Origin: Alentia gelatinosa | Lineage: Eukaryota > Annelida > Polychaeta > Phyllodocida > Polynoidae | Length of the DNA stretch: 64,000 nucleotides | Direction: 5' to 3' | Assembly (NCBI GenBank): GCA_950022655.1 | Contig: OX465584.1 | Span: 59,646,841-59,710,840 of the forward strand | Shown here: in pieces, positions 34,379 through 44,484 of the stretch | Numbering within the stretch: the first letter of the stretch is position 1 | How the letters are laid out: each line of letters begins with the position of its first letter | Program-made: the position numbers and the translations under genes | Notes under the pieces: model-generated | Seen by the model: the letters and a program-made list of their open reading frames with translations, nothing else | What the model was told of the DNA's origin: nothing | Databases searched by the model: none

Positions 34379-34646
34379 TATACTTATTGTTTACATATAG
34401 AGCAAATCCACCCCCAATATTTGTTTCGGTATATTTCCTATCTGTCCTATATATAACCATATTTGGTAGATGCAACATATTTCTTGTATACTTCTCACTT
34501 ATCCAAGTTTCACTTAAACCAAGGAAGTCTAAGTTACTAAAAAATAGTTTAAATTCATCAATCTTTGCATATAAACTCCTAACATTAGCAGCAACTATTT
34601 TCATACCTTTGGTATTTTCTAAAGTCTTTGGTGTTATGTATACCAT
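34365..34646 (-). pseudogene. LINE-2 ORF2, endonuclease N-terminus
   Basis: The 93-residue piece starts MVYITPKTLENTKGMK and has NVRSLYAKIDEF and GLSETWISEKYT, matching the first 95 residues of LINE-1 ORF2 (NIRS, TETW). It ends where the TIR element begins. About 50 residues of the endonuclease middle are missing between here and the piece that resumes at 33600. Confidence 0.75.
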
Positions 34647-35239
34647 TGCAAATAATAATTACATAAATCATTCATAACTTGATAAATAATCATAATAATC
34701 CTTATTGCCCAACAGATATATATTGATAAACAATCACCTAACCTTACAAGAAAAACAACAATGACAACATGGCGGGAGGTGCAAATTACGCAGACAAAGA
34801 CTAGACAAAAACACCATCTGTTGTATTCAATTTTACAAACAGACAGAGCTAGGGTGGAGGAAATACTCCAATCCAAGCATAGTTCAAAGTGCATATCTTA
34901 TGGCAAACAAAGTCAAAAATATCAAAAAAAGTAGACAGGGCTACCTGAAAAATTTTGATGTAGGATCTGAAATATCGAACCTTACGTAAAAGAAAAGTAT
35001 CAAATTATGCTATTTTATATAAACTTAATATAGTAATGGCAGCAAAGACTATGTGGCGGCAGCCACAACCGATTAATTCCTTTTGTATTACATAGATCAT
35101 TCTTTCATATTTCTTAAGTAATCTTTACAATTAGTCACACTTATCAAATTATATTATCACATGTTTACAAAATCCACAACTTAACTCATTAACTTATACT
35201 TATTTCATGTATTTTGAAAAAAATTCTCAATTTTTTTCA

Positions 35240-35640
35240 ATCGAGGGTCTAGTCTTTGACCTGAGTCCTCATACCCATTCACAAATGTTTACCTTTTGCT
35301 ACATTTATATCAATACATCGGCTTAACAAAGCAATTATTTGATTTTGTGCATTCAAGTCTGGGTGAATCCCATCCTATAACTTGTAATACCTATGTAAAG
35401 GTGGTCCATTTTTAATGTTTTTATGTATCACACCTCCAAGGAAAGGTGTCATCAAACCGTTTCCTCTATTTATGGAGGAAATCATCTCATTGGCTTCTTT
35501 TACGACTTGATTTATCTTGTTTTGTTGTTTATGTTGTCCTTTGGGCTTGTGATTCACTACATTTAGTTCAATACCATAAATAGAGCTCATTATTATTGGC
35601 ATTTGTCCATCTTGGGCATGAACAGCTAAGTCCAGGTTTA
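35240..35640 (-). pseudogene. LINE-2 ORF1 remnant with SGNH-hydrolase-like C-terminus
   Basis: The minus strand reads NEMISSINRGNGLMTPFLGG, then a TAG at 35375, then DGIHPDLNAQNQIIALLS. The motif D-G-I-H-P-D followed by a small helix is the Asp-His end of SGNH/esterase domains, which are known at the end of ORF1 in CR1-type LINEs. It lies about 730 bases upstream of the endonuclease start, as expected for ORF1 relative to ORF2. Only the C-terminal part is present and it is interrupted. The esterase role in LINE ORF1 proteins is thought to involve membranes or RNA-protein particles; here it is a fossil. Confidence 0.6.
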
Positions 35641-36044
35641 CCCGCTCTACAATCGTAGAGCGGGTACGACACTTAGCGAAGATACAACACTTAGGGAGCT
35701 AAAAGGTGTGCTATAGTCACAACAGTCGATGGCCAACGGAGCGGAAATAGTGGCTATCATTACCCCACCCTGGATAAAAGGAGGAAAAGCGGGGGTGGGA
35801 GACATAAAATTTTATTGAATTTTATATATGTAGTAAAATGTAGTAAAATGTTTAAGTCGACCTTATTGGACGACATATGAGATAAGGTTATGAATATACG
35901 TACAATAAGAAGTAGATAATTGACGATAGAAATAATAAGTCAATTATATAATGATAACAATAGAATATTGTCATGAATAAACAATCAAAATAATAATAGC
36001 CAAGAAGCCATTGAAAAGGAGAGGGTGGGAGGGTAAAAATGAGT

Positions 36045-37067
36045 TCATTTGTTTGTGAAGGATCTGACTAAGGCCAGGTTGACGGCCTTAGCGTCGGAGT
36101 CCTTGATATATGTGCGGTGTGCGTTCGATTTCCAACCGCCGTATTGTTGGATTGAGAGTTCAGGCACACCCGCCTGGAACGCCTGAGTGGCAGCTGCCTT
36201 CCTCAGGCTAAGGAGTGTGTACTTCCCATCGGATTGGCCCAATACCTGCAGAATCCTCTGCCATTCCTTTACCATCGTCCAGGTGGTAATGGGCGACCTG
36301 TCCTCGTGCATAAGGAACGGGTCCTGGGGCCGGGCCGTAGGGGTTGCCGCTAACATCCTCTGAACTGCCCGCCCCGGGCAGAACTGTGGGTCCGGAGACT
36401 CGTGCAGCGTGGCTTCCTTGAACTCGCCGATATGCTGGAGGTTCTTCCCGGCTTTGAGGGTCACGTTCATGTGAGTGGGCGTGGTCGTCACGTCTCCACG
36501 TGAGAGGTGGTGTGCCGGGTTGTATGCCGCTGCCGACCCTGGAGCTACCTCGCTTTGTCTGAGAGCTGCATAGTAGATCAGAAGGAGGCCGGCACGGAAT
36601 GATTTGTGGAGGGGCGTGTCCGATAGGGCCCCGAGGACCGCCTGGAGGACGTCCATTGGCACGGGCGGCTTCACGTTTGGCGTGTAGTTCTTGTTTCGGC
36701 TCATAGCCTCCAGTGCCCGTTTGATGCGAAAGTCCTCGGTCGGTGCCACGTCCCCCCCGGACAGCCGTAGGTGCGACCATACGTGGGATAGATGATTTGC
36801 TACGGTTGCTGGTGAGGGGGTGTGGTCCGCGACATACTCGAGGTACGCCGTGATGAAGCTCACTGTAGGTGCCTGCGGGTCTTTCCCCATCCGGAGGCAG
36901 AACGCGAGGTACGTGGACACGGCGGACCTCTGGTTAGCGACCGTTCCTGAGGCACGTGCCCCTAACTGCTGCGCAGATGCCCTCGTCTGGAGTGAGCGTA
37001 GCGCCGGATCTGCAGGACAGACGAAGGACAGGCACGAATAAGGCATGAGTACAGGGAATGGTTTCAC
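36045..37067 (-). CDS. tyrosine recombinase of the DIRS-type element
   Basis: The 340-residue frame has no ATG at its first codon; the first in-frame Met is at residue 8. The N-terminal SAM-like core-binding domain spans about residues 30-125 (NQRSAVSTYLAFCLRMGKDP). The catalytic domain shows the first Arg in YAALRQSEVA (R170), the second in LLSLRKAAATQAF (R289), a GGWKS motif and the nucleophile Tyr in HRTYI (Y320). The His expected three residues before R289 is Leu 286, encoded CTT at 36210-36212, one base from CAT. The enzyme would integrate circular DNA copies by strand exchange; with the His lost it is probably weak or dead. No internal stop is present. Confidence 0.8.
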   Translation of the reverse strand: MKPFPVLMPYSCLSFVCPADPALRSLQTRASAQQLGARASGTVANQRSAVSTYLAFCLRMGKDPQAPTVSFITAYLEYVADHTPSPATVANHLSHVWSHLRLSGGDVAPTEDFRIKRALEAMSRNKNYTPNVKPPVPMDVLQAVLGALSDTPLHKSFRAGLLLIYYAALRQSEVAPGSAAAYNPAHHLSRGDVTTTPTHMNVTLKAGKNLQHIGEFKEATLHESPDPQFCPGRAVQRMLAATPTARPQDPFLMHEDRSPITTWTMVKEWQRILQVLGQSDGKYTLLSLRKAAATQAFQAGVPELSIQQYGGWKSNAHRTYIKDSDAKAVNLALVRSFTNK

Positions 37068-37813
37068 TGAGGGAGTGGAAATTCATAAACATGGAGGCTT
37101 TATCGTATTCCCTCGAGGTCAGGTGTGCCCGGCTCAGTGCGTCGGCGACCGTGTTGAGGACCCCGGGCACGTGGGTGTAGAGGAACTCCACTTGTAGCTT
37201 TGCCTGGACCATCCAGGCCTGGCGGGCACACTCGGCGAGGACGGAGTTTCGTGCCCGCCCGGTGGTGAGTGCCTGGATGGTCCCCATGTTGTCGAAGAAT
37301 GCATCCACACGGGTCCCGCGGTCCCAGTCCGTGAGGAAGGTATTCATGGCGAAGATGGTATTTAGTGCCTCCAGTTCCTCAATGCAGGTGACGGGGTCGT
37401 CAAGGGGGCACACTTGTCCGGCGTAGGATAACCTCCCGTTGGTGCCTCCTACCCCTGTGAGGCAGGCGTCGATGATGAGGCACTTCGTTGGCGGGCCTCG
37501 GGGAATGAGTGCGTGGCCGTTCCATCCCTCGGCAAACTGGAGGAACCATGTGAGGTCTTGCCACATTTCCGAGAATACGTTGAGGTAGTATCCGTTCATC
37601 CCCCTTAGTGCCTCCAGCAGCTTACTGACGAAGGGGCGTGCGGATACACTTTGACACGTGGAGGATTTTCCCGAGGACCGACTCCAGCTTTTGCTTGGTG
37701 AGGGACCTCTTTCTGGAGACAGCCCTGACGTGGTCCCTCACGTCCTGCAGTTTTTCCTCGGGGATGGAGAGAGTCATCCGTGGGGCATCGATGGAGATGC
37801 CGAGCCAGGTCAC
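36934..37813 (-). pseudogene. RNase H domain of the DIRS-type element
   Basis: The connection (KRSLTKQKLESVLGKILHVS) ends at 37622 in one frame, and the RNase H continues in another (from 37599), so one base was lost or gained near 37640. RNase H motifs are CLIIDACLTGVGG (first Asp), CIEELEALNTIFAM (Glu), DAFFDNMGTIQALTTG (Asp) and PGVLNTVADALSRAH (last Asp). The end overlaps the recombinase frame by 134 bases, a known feature of these elements. Confidence 0.75.
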
Positions 37814-37828
37814 GACCTGGCTTGGTGC

Positions 37829-38773
37829 CTAAGCTTTATCCATGGCCTCGGGGAGGCCCAGTTCGGTGAATAACTCACGTGCCAGGTTGAAGTCAGCGGT
37901 CGCCTTCTCGAGGCCGGGGGAGAGGATGATCAAATCGTCCAGGTACATAGCCGCCTCCACTCCTTTGGACCCGAGGATCTGGACAATCGTCTCGGCGATA
38001 CACTGCATATGGTAGGAGGAGGCACGCGCCCCAAAAGGCATCACGGTATCGCAGTAGAAGCCCTCCTCCCACTCAAAGCACAGCAGCGGCCAGTCCAACT
38101 GGTCACATCGGAAGTTTTTGTATGCCCTGGAGATATCGATGCTTGACATATAGCTCCCCAGCCCCGAGGTCACAAGGCGTTGGACGAACCCGTCGACCGT
38201 AGGGAGGCCGTGCTTGTGCTCTTGACTGTACACGGAATTCTTTATGATATAAGAATTGCCGCTGTTGTTGCGAGGATGCGTCATATCCGTGATCACCCTA
38301 CGGTCGCTGGACGCCCGCTTTTCACGTGTCATCAACGGCGACACGTGACACCATGGAGCAAAAGGGGCGTGGCCGAATGGCCCAAGCAGGTTTGAATGTG
38401 AGCGCTCTTTCTCGATGAACTTCCCTACCTAGGATGGGAAGCCGGTAGCGCTGGGGTGGTTCGGGATACCCTGTGTATCGGACTCGGGTCCGATGTATCC
38501 GAGAGGGAATCCGAACCTGATGAAGTCCAGAAGCTCAGCCTTCCCGGGAAGGCCGGACAAATAGCGAACCCAGGATGCGATGTTGAGAGCCGTACTGAGT
38601 TTAATCCTGGCCCCGAGGGTTTTGGATAGGCCCGTGCGCCTCACCTCCTCGTATGTGAACGCGTGTCCTGGGGGACCCGGGCCGGTGAAGCGGGGCCACG
38701 TGCCCCGACGGTGCTCTGCAAAGGCCGCGGCGTCTGTCCGGACACCGGCGGCCGGTTTTCCGGACTCACACAT
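37829..38773 (-). pseudogene. reverse transcriptase of the DIRS-type element
   Basis: One frame is broken by TAG at 38429 and ended by TAG at 37829. Upstream of the first stop is WVRYLSGLPGKAELLDF with IRFGFPLGYIGPES. Downstream are RVITDMTHPRNNSGNS, MSSIDISRAYKNFRCD, the MPFGARASSYHMQ block and the catalytic box AAMYLDDLIILSPG. The reading continues after the second TAG as VVTWLGISIDAPRMTLSIP, the thumb region of DIRS-type enzymes. The palm Asp residues are intact, so the stops look recent. Confidence 0.8.
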
Positions 38774-39109
38774 TTTTCTAATTGCCGCAAAATTAGGAGT
38801 GTTACTTTCTGCCCAGGCGGTAGAGTGACACCAGACGCGGTAACACTAACACTCCCCTTGTCCGATGGTGGTGGTGCTTTGCGGTCATCATCCGGGGGTG
38901 GGTCCCGCCCCTCACTGTTGTTGTTTTTGTACTCCACGTGGTCCGCACGTGGTCGGGCCATCACGTGGGGTGTGACATCACGTGTCCTGCACCCCACGAC
39001 CCCATCCCCACCCCCAGTAGTGAGTGCACGAGCACCGGGAGGTGGGGGGTTGTCTTGCTCCTCGCTTACTGGGGGGGCGCGTCCGGCCCGTTTTTTTAAC
39101 TCTGTTGGT

Positions 39110-39450
39110 TTAGCTCGGTGGGTCGTACCGTGTGTCCAGCCTGGGGTGTCTTGCGGGGTGCGGTGTAGGTTGACTGCTGTCAAAACCGACACCCCACGAC
39201 AACTTCCTGTTACACGCATACAGTGAATGGGTACACATCCTCCCCACCGAGTCGCAGAAGTAGCAACTATGTACCCATTTAACCCCTCCGTCTTGGTGGC
39301 CTTTACGGTGGCGGCAACCCCTCTCTGAGTTGTAGGCGTGGCATGGAGCCTCCTTGCCACCGGCCTTGCTGCTGTCTGGTCCGTTCTGGGCGGTCGTGCC
39401 CATCATAGCGAGCCGGACCCGCTCGTCTTGTATACGGATATAATCCCCCA
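39110..39450 (-). pseudogene. gag zinc-finger part of the DIRS-type element
   Basis: The sequence CHAYNSERGCRHRKGH, then HSCYFCDSVGRMCTHSLYAC, has the spacing of the Cys/His-rich finger at the end of DIRS and Ngaro gag proteins (C..xN...C....H, then H.C..C....H....C). It follows MMGTTAQNGPDSSKAGGK. It would bind the element RNA in the particle. Confidence 0.6.
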
Positions 39451-39564
39451 GTGGAGGCGGCCTGCCTTCACCTGGTCAAACATGTGGTTGGACCAATGGC
39501 GAACGCCGGCCCACGGCCTCGACTGGGCGTCCACCGAGACCTGGTGGAGGTGGCAATACATATC

Positions 39565-40182
39565 CTACCGATCCTGATGTTCCACGGCCCGGTTGTCCTG
39601 CATGAGGGCCAGGAAAGCACTGATGTACTCTAACGGGCCAAGGAACCCCCTGACCTCGAGCTTTTGGGCTATAGTGTAGACACCCTCTCGCTCGACAAAC
39701 ATATAAGGTTTCGAAATCAATTTTGAAACAGTCAAGTCTGAAACCATCTTACCGGCCGTGCCGTTGTGTCGTAGGGCCTCACGGTCCATCTCCCGCTGCA
39801 GGTATTCGTTGGTTGTGTACCGCTCCCGTAGTTGTCTGGGTGGCGGCAGCATCCTCGCGGCTTGATCCTGGGCCCAGTCCCGCGTGCGGTCGTCCACGGA
39901 TGAACGGGCACTGGCCGGCCTCGAGGCTCTGTCCGGCGACCGTTGGCGAGTCATCTTTTGAATGGCTTCCATCATACCGTCCATCCTCTTGTGGATATTG
40001 TCCACGTTCGTATTGACGGCTCCGAGCCCTGTTTCTAGGGCGACAATCCTCGAGGTTTTGACGCTCAAGCCATGCTCCGATACCGTGTCCAAGTGGTCCG
40101 TACCTTTGATTGTAGACTCCGATGCCGTATCCCCGCTTGCCTTCGAGGTGCTCGGGGCCGCATTCCTGGTAGTTGGAGGCAT
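39565..40182 (-). pseudogene. gag-like ORF of the DIRS-type element
   Basis: Starting at MPPTTRNAAPSTSK (ATG at 40182), the protein has a Ser/Thr/Ala-rich head, a predicted coiled region around TGLGAVNTNVDNIHKRMDGM and a conserved-looking part MVSDLTVSKLISKPYMFVER. It stops at a TAG (39565), after which the same frame remains open for more than 30 codons (VSVDAQSRPWAGVRHW), then shifts by one base near 39455 and joins the zinc-finger part. I infer a single gag gene broken by one stop and one frameshift. Confidence 0.65.
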
Positions 40183-40604
40183 TTCCACTCTAAACTGTAA
40201 TCCTTTACTTCTCTGCATTCTTTTGCTATGGGTGCCGGCCGTATACCCAGGGGGGTATGTAGAGTGGCGCGGGCACGCGGTGAGCCAAAAAGAGACGAAA
40301 AAGAGTGTAGTACGTGTGTACTTGATGAGGAGAAGAGTAGAAAAGAGGTAGAGGTCAGTGCTGCACTCACGCACTTTGATGTATGGTGAGTGCGAAAGCC
40401 GTGAGGTGGCAGGAGGGGCGCCCGTGCGGCGCGGTTAAGAGGGGGAACACCAGAGGGGGCAATGACCACCCCTGAGCCACGCTCATGAGTCACCAAGTGT
40501 CGTATGTCTAAGACCACTCTGGACATGTCGTACCAAACGCGGAACTTCCCTCCCCTAGGAATTAAGCTATCAAATTTGCACATGAGTAAGGTATACATAT
40601 AACC

Positions 40605-41254
40605 TATAATTATACCAAATATGAAGAAAATCGGACATAGCGTACCGAAGATATCGGTGTTTGAATTTCGTCATATCAAACGCTGCTCTGGTGGCCAGTG
40701 TAGCTCTACCCTCACTCTGCACTTACTTCACTCTCCCAGCAGAGATTCCGCGCGCTTGACCGCGAAAGATCTGCCAGGAGAGTGCTTGTACGATCGATAG
40801 CCCGATGTCCACCAGATTACTAGGCAGTTTGCATACAGCATACTTCCGGTTGATGCTATGTCAAACTTTACAAGAAAAAGTCTCAATCAATGGTTTTTAC
40901 ATCTAGATCACAACTTCTGTTGATTCACAACACCTTCACAATCTTTAAAACTCTTTTGTTTTAACACTCAATCAAAATTAGTTATTTTCTCAATATATCT
41001 GCCACCACTTAGTCACCTACCTACTCTCCCGCCATACCGCCAAACACGAGTTGTTTTGGCCCGAAATATTCGCCGAGTTCGAAGAACGAGTTGACTATTT
41101 CAGACCAAAAACAAGGAACAGATGTAATTAAGACACTTTCTCTCCTTATCATTATATACCTGGAAATCATTAAAAAATCTTTTTTAAACAAGTTACGTGT
41201 TAGGATGGACGTATGAATATCATTACGTCACTCAGTGACGAGCGGAACCTACTC
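40605..41254. other. intergenic, with a small palindrome
   Basis: ATACATATAACCTATAATTA with ACCAAATATGAAGAA (40590-40640) recurs at about 41958-42000 and marks a dispersed repeat. A palindrome at 40733-40790 (CACTCTCCCAGCAGAGAT against GATCTGCCAGGAGAGTG) belongs with the element at 5180-5432. Nothing coding is seen. Confidence 0.4.
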
Positions 41255-41594
41255 CAGGGACCTGTTTCAGTAGTTTCGTGACATTAGGCCTAGACAGACA
41301 TCAACAGAAGCACCAACAGTGCAAGCAACAGGGGACATATTTTTGTCTGGTTTGATGTCAAATATCAGCCGATCAGAGCAGCCAATTTTTTTCATATTTG
41401 GAATGATTATAGATTATATGTATCCCTTACTCATGTTAAAGTGTCATTGCTTGAAATTGTCTAATACTTTTGAAACCGGACACACCGTGTTTGGGTCCTG
41501 TCTTGCCCTAAGTGCCGCGACTTGTGTTGAGCTGTCCATATGGTGTCACAGACACCATACAGACATGTCACGAAACTACTGAAACAGGTCCCTG
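41255..41594. mobile_element. TIR element, CAGGGACCTGTTTCA type, copy 2
   Basis: Ends CAGGGACCTGTTTCAGTAGT and ACTACTGAAACAGGTCCCTG are perfect inverted repeats extended by TTCGTGACAT. No clear target duplication is seen. The CAGGG terminus is reminiscent of hAT. Confidence 0.75.
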
Positions 41595-41810
41595 TTCAGT
41601 AAAGGTGAGACGTTCGTGCACAGCTATGAAATAATAAATGTATACGATGGATAATAAGAATTAATGATGTTGATGAGGAAGACAGAACTCCCGAATTCTC
41701 TCTGCAACCAATGTATTTGATTAAGTCAAATCTAATAGGCCAGTTCAGTTGAAGGTATCATAGTATTTATACGCGGTGCCCAGTGCTGCCACCTAGGTGC
41801 ACCACGACAC

Positions 41811-42113
41811 CAGGGACCTGTTTCAGTAGTTTCATGACATGTCTAGATGGCGTCTGTGACACCATACAGACAGATCACAAGACTGCAATCTATGACACAC
41901 GGAATTTCACTCACTTCCCGCAGGAATTAAGCAATGAAACTTTAACATGAGTAGGAGATACATATAACCTATAATCGTCCCAAATATGAAGAAGATTGGT
42001 CCCTCCGACCCACTGATATTCGCTAGACTTTTTTCGCTGTTGCTTGTACTGTTGGTGCCGCTATTGATGTCTGTCTAGGCCTAATGTCACGAAACTACTG
42101 AAACAGGTCCCTG
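41811..42113. mobile_element. TIR element, CAGGGACCTGTTTCA type, copy 3
   Basis: It has the same ends as copy 2 at 41811 and 42113. The middle (41880-42040) is different and carries the CATATAACCTATAATCG block shared with 40590-40640, so the element has acquired or exchanged its interior. Confidence 0.7.
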
Positions 42114-42415
42114 GTGGCAGATTCATCAAACACACACACACCCACATACATACAGATACACAGGCAGTTGCGCTGTAATCACTGATGCAGCCAGACTTCC
42201 CACCTCAACCCCCACACCAAGCCTGTATACATAAATACATACATACATGCATACCAACCGGGAGTTTACACTTAAAACAACAACACCAACAAACTCCAAT
42301 CCATCAACACATAGTGTAATGAGAGGAGTTTTCCCAGACGACATTTGTTTTTGAATTTGAGCAGATTTTGTTGTTTTTGGTGAAAAGCAGACGACATTTT
42401 TCTGACGGTGTTACG

Positions 42416-42572
42416 ATGCCGTGCGACGTGACCTCGGACCGGGCTGAGTGCCTCCTGCGCTGGGCCAGCCTCCTGGTGGGATGCGTGGCGACAGGCCTCG
42501 CCTTCTCCTCTGACGCCTTCAGCATCTACGCTCAAACCCTCAAGGAAGTCTTCGGCTACACGCAAACACAAG
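42416..42572 (+). CDS. likely first coding exon of a nodulin-like MFS transporter
   Basis: ATG at 42416 opens a frame of 52 codons that ends at a good donor (AAG|GTATCT at 42573). The protein begins with a short polar head, then a membrane segment (WASLLVGCVATGLAFSSDAF) and SIYAQTLKEVFGYTQTQ. An aromatic-rich first helix followed by S-x-Y-x-x-x-L-K-x-x-x-G-Y is typical of the first helix and loop of nodulin-like major facilitator proteins, whose substrates are mostly unknown. Codon use is GC-rich, unlike the AT-rich flanks, which supports a real exon. No further exon is recognised to the right within the window; the large LTR element may lie in an intron, or the gene may be broken. The assignment rests on one exon. 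Confidence 0.55.
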
Positions 42573-42779
42573 GTATCTATTCATCTCTAAAAAATTTTTT
42601 TATCATAATTCGTGAAAAAAAAAATCAATGACACGCACGAAAGTGCTAGAGAGATATATATTTTTTATTAAAAAAAAATATAAAAAAAAATTTATCATAA
42701 TTCACCGCCTGAGTGGTCTTCCATCACGTATGTGTTTTATTTTCCACCTAATACAAAGTGTCCATAGAAAACACATAGG

Positions 42780-43071
42780 GAGTGTGTATGGACATACCCG
42801 GTGCAGCGAAGCCGAGTGACGATAATGGCCCAACCAAACGAGTGGAGTATTGTGTATTTTACGATTCGCGTGTGGTTCTAGATTTATCTCACCCCTTTTT
42901 AAGACTTTGAATATCATCATAATTTCAGAATAATTAGAATATACTTAGCAAATCCATATGGCGTCATCTCAAATTCACTACGCCACAGCCGTGGCGTAGT
43001 ATTGTCACTTTACTAGGTTGATCGTTGAGTATTTTTTTCTAATGTTATTCCTACCAGGGGTGAGATACATG
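42780..43071. mobile_element. bipartite hairpin miniature element, inverse of 9656-9965
   Basis: Half a hairpin (GCGAAGCCGAGTGACGATAA with GGCCCAACCAAACGAGTGGA) is followed by the body TTTATCTCACCCC...CCAGGGGTGAGATA. The body has an inner palindrome CTACGCCACAGCCGTGGCGT. The outer hairpin arm is missing. Confidence 0.65.
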
Positions 43072-43367
43072 ATATGCATCAACACAAGGACTTTTAATAC
43101 ATTTGGATATAAGATAATGATGTTTGTCTTGCTGCTTAAAATGCTCAACTTGCATATATTATATTATATGGTTCCTTAAGGGAACTGATCATATTTTTCA
43201 AATTTACGATTTAAAGGCATATCAGACAATATGGCTTCAGAATTAAAACCCATGCCATTTCCCTGAATGTTTCATATGATGACTTCCATGTATTGTAGAA
43301 CATCTATCGAAATTAAAAATTGGGGGGTCACTGTCCTAGTTTAGAGATTAATATCATGATAATACTT

Positions 43368-44291
43368 TAGTGGAGGAAATCTAAGGTTTAACCTTGAAAA
43401 AATTGCAATATAATGTTTTTCTGTGGATTTGTAGGCCCAAGCCTTTCCTGAACAACATATAAAAAATCTCCATAAATTCCATGGGGGAAAATGTCTGAAA
43501 AGCCAAAAATCTAAATGGCCGCCGCTTTGAGTTTTGCGTTGAGGCAAAAATTGATAATTCTAAAGTAAGACGGTGGCCATTTTGTTTTTTGGTTATTTCG
43601 GGCATTGCCCCCCCCCCCATGGATTTTATGTAGATTTTTAGTATGTAGTTCAGGCAAGTCTTGGGTCTACAAATCTACAGAAAAACCTTACATTGCAATT
43701 CGTTCAAGGTTGGGCCCTAAATTTGCCAAGAATGCTGAAATTTGAGAATCTGGATAAAAACAATAATACGATTCCCATTAGTTTCATTTAACCTTTGACC
43801 TTGAGGAAAGGTCAAGGTCAGCTAGAAAGAATATATTTTCTTGTTCTATCAGTTCTCTCTATCTCTGTCCCTAAAAATATATACAAAAGACTCCAGCTCT
43901 CATATTGTTTAAATGCTGTTAATATTATGGCTTTAAAAATCACCCTAGCAACCAGAAAAAAAGTGATTTATTGGTTGCTATGGTAACCAGATCCCCAACA
44001 CAATGGCAGAAATAGCCCAATGAGGTAGTTCTCTCAGAATGCTTCAATTTGAGGGGTCACATGACTTTACATGTGAAAAGGGATGTGAAATGGGGGGCAA
44101 AAATTGATAATTCTCAGGTAAAACGGCGGCCATTTAGATTTTTGGCTTTTTCGGGCATTTCCCCCCATGGAATTCATGTAGATTTTTTATATGTTGTTCA
44201 GGAAAGGCTTAGGCCTACAAATCCACAGAAAAACCTCATATTGCAATTTGTTCAAGGTTGGGCCCCAAATTGGCCCAGATTTCCTCCACTA
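43368..44291. mobile_element. foldback TIR element with internal repeats
   Basis: GTGGAGGAAATCT and AGATTTCCTCCAC are inverted ends flanked by TA on both sides, which fits a Tc1/mariner-type TA duplication. The inverted similarity continues for over 100 bases (TTTTTCTGTGGATTTGTAGG against CCTACAAATCCACAGAAAAA). A direct repeat of the right arm stands at 43550-43730 (GGCAAAAATTGATAATTCT). No transposase is seen. Confidence 0.7.
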
Positions 44292-44484
44292 CTATAATAG
44301 ATTATACATTTCAATTCTAAAAAGTTATTTTCCACAAAGTAAAATCCATGTCATGTTCTCCAAACGTTCACATAATATGGTAAATGTATAGTACTGCATA
44401 TACATATCACTTACATTTGGCATATACATTTATACACATGTAGATAACAAATAAAAAAGGTTTACCTATTCCCCATACTTAGTA

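Larger units (their letters stand above)
30530..35640 (-). mobile_element. LINE-2: broken non-LTR retrotransposon with four later insertions
   Basis: On the minus strand, from right to left, are an ORF1 remnant (35240-35640), the endonuclease start (34365-34646), the endonuclease end and linker (32791-33600), reverse transcriptase pieces (31407-32733) and the C-terminal domain (30722-30925). Insertions inside it are a TIR element at 33600-34378 with its own LINE tail, a SINE at 32160-32373 and an unidentified 245-base piece at 30925-31168. It belongs to the same broad family as LINE-1 (MVYITPEKL against MVYITPKTL at the start) but to a different subfamily. Confidence 0.8.
35640..40600 (-). 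mobile_element. DIRS/Ngaro-type tyrosine-recombinase retroelement, decayed
   Basis: On the minus strand the order is gag-like protein, gag zinc finger, reverse transcriptase, RNase H and tyrosine recombinase, with the last two overlapping. There is no integrase and no protease. No methyltransferase domain is seen, so Ngaro or a DIRS relative is possible. At the left end a perfect 11-base inverted repeat (ACCCGCTCTAC, spacer AATC) stands at 35640-35665, and TACGACACTT at 35665 recurs inverted near 40494; these may be remnants of the complex ends. Three in-frame TAG codons and at least two frameshifts interrupt the genes. The GC content is markedly higher than that of the neighbouring LINEs. 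Confidence 0.8.

Noticed and set aside
38663..39226. Plus-strand 187-codon frame
   Set aside because: Shadow of the GC-rich DIRS-type gag/RT region; no family motif.
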